Assembly: GCA_028281985.1 (NCBI GenBank)
Contig: JANQIU010000310.1
Coordinates: forward strand, 1 to 39,531
Source: Alphaproteobacteria bacterium
GTDB lineage: Bacteria > Pseudomonadota > Alphaproteobacteria > DSM-16000 > Inquilinaceae
Reading direction: 5' to 3'
Length of the DNA stretch: 39,531 nt
The notes below the pieces were generated by a model that made no database searches, was not told the DNA's origin, and saw only the letters and a program-made list of their open reading frames with translations. The position numbers and the translations under genes were made by a program. Of this stretch, positions 38,886-39,531 are shown piece after piece (the stretch's first letter is position 1; each line of letters begins with the position of its first letter).

Positions 38886-38920
38886 TGGGCTAGCATGGGT
38901 AAACGTGGGTCGTCAATGGG
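38886..38920 (-). promoter_or_regulatory. MraZ-binding TGGG repeats
   Basis: Read on the plus strand, TGGG occurs at 38886, 38896, 38906 and 38917, so the first three are exactly 10 bp apart and the fourth 11 bp. E. coli MraZ binds TGGGN repeats with 5-nt spacers, the same pitch. The boxes overlap and flank the -35 and -10 elements, a layout suited to repression of the whole dcw operon. Confidence 0.7.
38889..38916 (-). promoter_or_regulatory. dcw operon promoter upstream of mraZ
   Basis: On the minus strand TTGACG (38916-38911) and GCTAGC (38894-38889) are separated by 16 nt. TTGACG matches the alphaproteobacterial -35 exactly and GCTAGCCC matches six of eight in GCTANAWC. Expected start of transcription is near 38882, giving a leader of about 108 nt before the mraZ ATG. 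Confidence 0.6.
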
Positions 38921-39174
38921 ATCGCGAGTATTCTTGTGGATGAACTGATGGAAATTGTCCCGTTTCTGAGCGGCTTCAGAGATGCCGTTATGGTAAAAAT
39001 TGCGTTTATAAGTAAAGAGTTGACATACCAATCTTTAACACCCATTGAGGTTTGTTCGTTTTATGTTCTGATTTTTGGGCGATTTCATGGCCTGATCCCG
39101 CGCTGCGGGCCGGCAAAACAGCGCGCCGGGGGCAGGTCGGGATGGCTTTCGGGGTCGGTGGTGGGTTGTCCCAT

Positions 39175-39202
39175 AAAATCCCGTGGCCGCCCGACGGCGG
39201 CC
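39175..39202 (-). terminator. likely intrinsic terminator of rnpB
   Basis: On the minus strand GGCCGCC (39202-39196), loop GTCG, GGCGGCC (39191-39185) form a 7-bp GC stem, followed six nt later by TTTT (39178-39175). It lies about 40 nt beyond the RNase P RNA 3' end. Confidence 0.5.
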
Positions 39203-39240
39203 GGGGCCGCGACGGAACCGCATGGGCGGGTCACTGTTTG

Positions 39241-39531
<291 letters not shown>

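Larger units (their letters stand above)
38775..39240. other. mraZ-rnpB intergenic region
   Basis: About 465 bp without a credible gene. It holds the mraZ leader (about 108 nt), the promoter with TGGG boxes, an unusually A+T-rich block (about 38935-39090) and the likely rnpB terminator. Short ORFs here (38810-39031 minus; 38936-39265 plus) run through these elements and are judged spurious. Confidence 0.6.

Noticed and set aside
39020-39025. perfect TTGACA on the plus strand, possible promoter towards rnpB
   Set aside because: No acceptable -10 element at 16-18 nt, and it would transcribe antisense to rnpB with no gene to serve.
38810-39031. 73-aa minus-strand ORF upstream of mraZ
   Set aside because: It would cross the dcw promoter and MraZ boxes, has no ribosome site and unlike codon use.

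Overview
This window is high-GC DNA (clearly well above 60% G+C, with codon third positions mostly G or C). It carries the complete division and cell-wall (dcw) cluster of an alphaproteobacterium, most likely a Rhodospirillales-type organism. The grounds are the gene order (rnpB, mraZ-rsmH-ftsL-ftsI-murE-murF-mraY-murD-ftsW-murG-murC-murB-ddl-ftsQ-ftsA-ftsZ, then lpxC-bamD-recN-ligA), the alphaproteobacterial FtsL and FtsZ sequences, promoter boxes that resemble the TTGACG/GCTANAWC consensus known from Caulobacter, and a DUF1127 gene. No species name can be given from sequence alone.

Left third (1-11300), mixed accessory and housekeeping genes: a Tat-exported M15-type DUF882 protein (-); a secreted pentapeptide-repeat protein, a GGDEF diguanylate cyclase, a CLC channel/transporter with CBS domains, a tandem GNAT acetyltransferase, a small exported protein, a UvrD/PcrA-type helicase and a short unknown gene (all +); an AraC-family regulator (-); a possible 40-residue membrane peptide (+); PrmA (+); and a DUF1127 protein (-).

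Middle (11700-20090): an M24 aminopeptidase P (+) converges on ligA with only 3 bp between the stop codons. ligA, recN, bamD and lpxC then run on the minus strand, downstream of ftsZ. They link DNA repair, outer-membrane protein assembly and lipid A synthesis to the end of the dcw cluster.

Right half (20089-38774): sixteen dcw genes, all minus strand. They cover the cytoplasmic precursor steps (MurB, MurC, MurD, MurE, MurF, Ddl), the lipid-linked steps (MraY, MurG), polymerisation and cross-linking at the septum (FtsW, FtsI) and the divisome scaffold (FtsZ, FtsA, FtsQ, FtsL), plus the 16S rRNA methyltransferase RsmH and the regulator MraZ. Eight junctions are 4-bp ATGA overlaps, which implies translational coupling. 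Four TGGG boxes lie over and beside a TTGACG-16 nt-GCTAGC promoter upstream of mraZ, a likely MraZ autoregulatory site. The window ends inside the RNase P RNA gene (minus strand, 5' part missing).

No insertion sequence, prophage, CRISPR array or tRNA gene was seen, and no convincing new multi-gene system. The points worth a second look are regulatory sites (MraZ boxes, palindromes before the M24 and AraC genes, the inverted repeat behind ftsZ), small unannotated genes, and residue-level oddities in the CLC, GGDEF, FtsZ and FtsL proteins.
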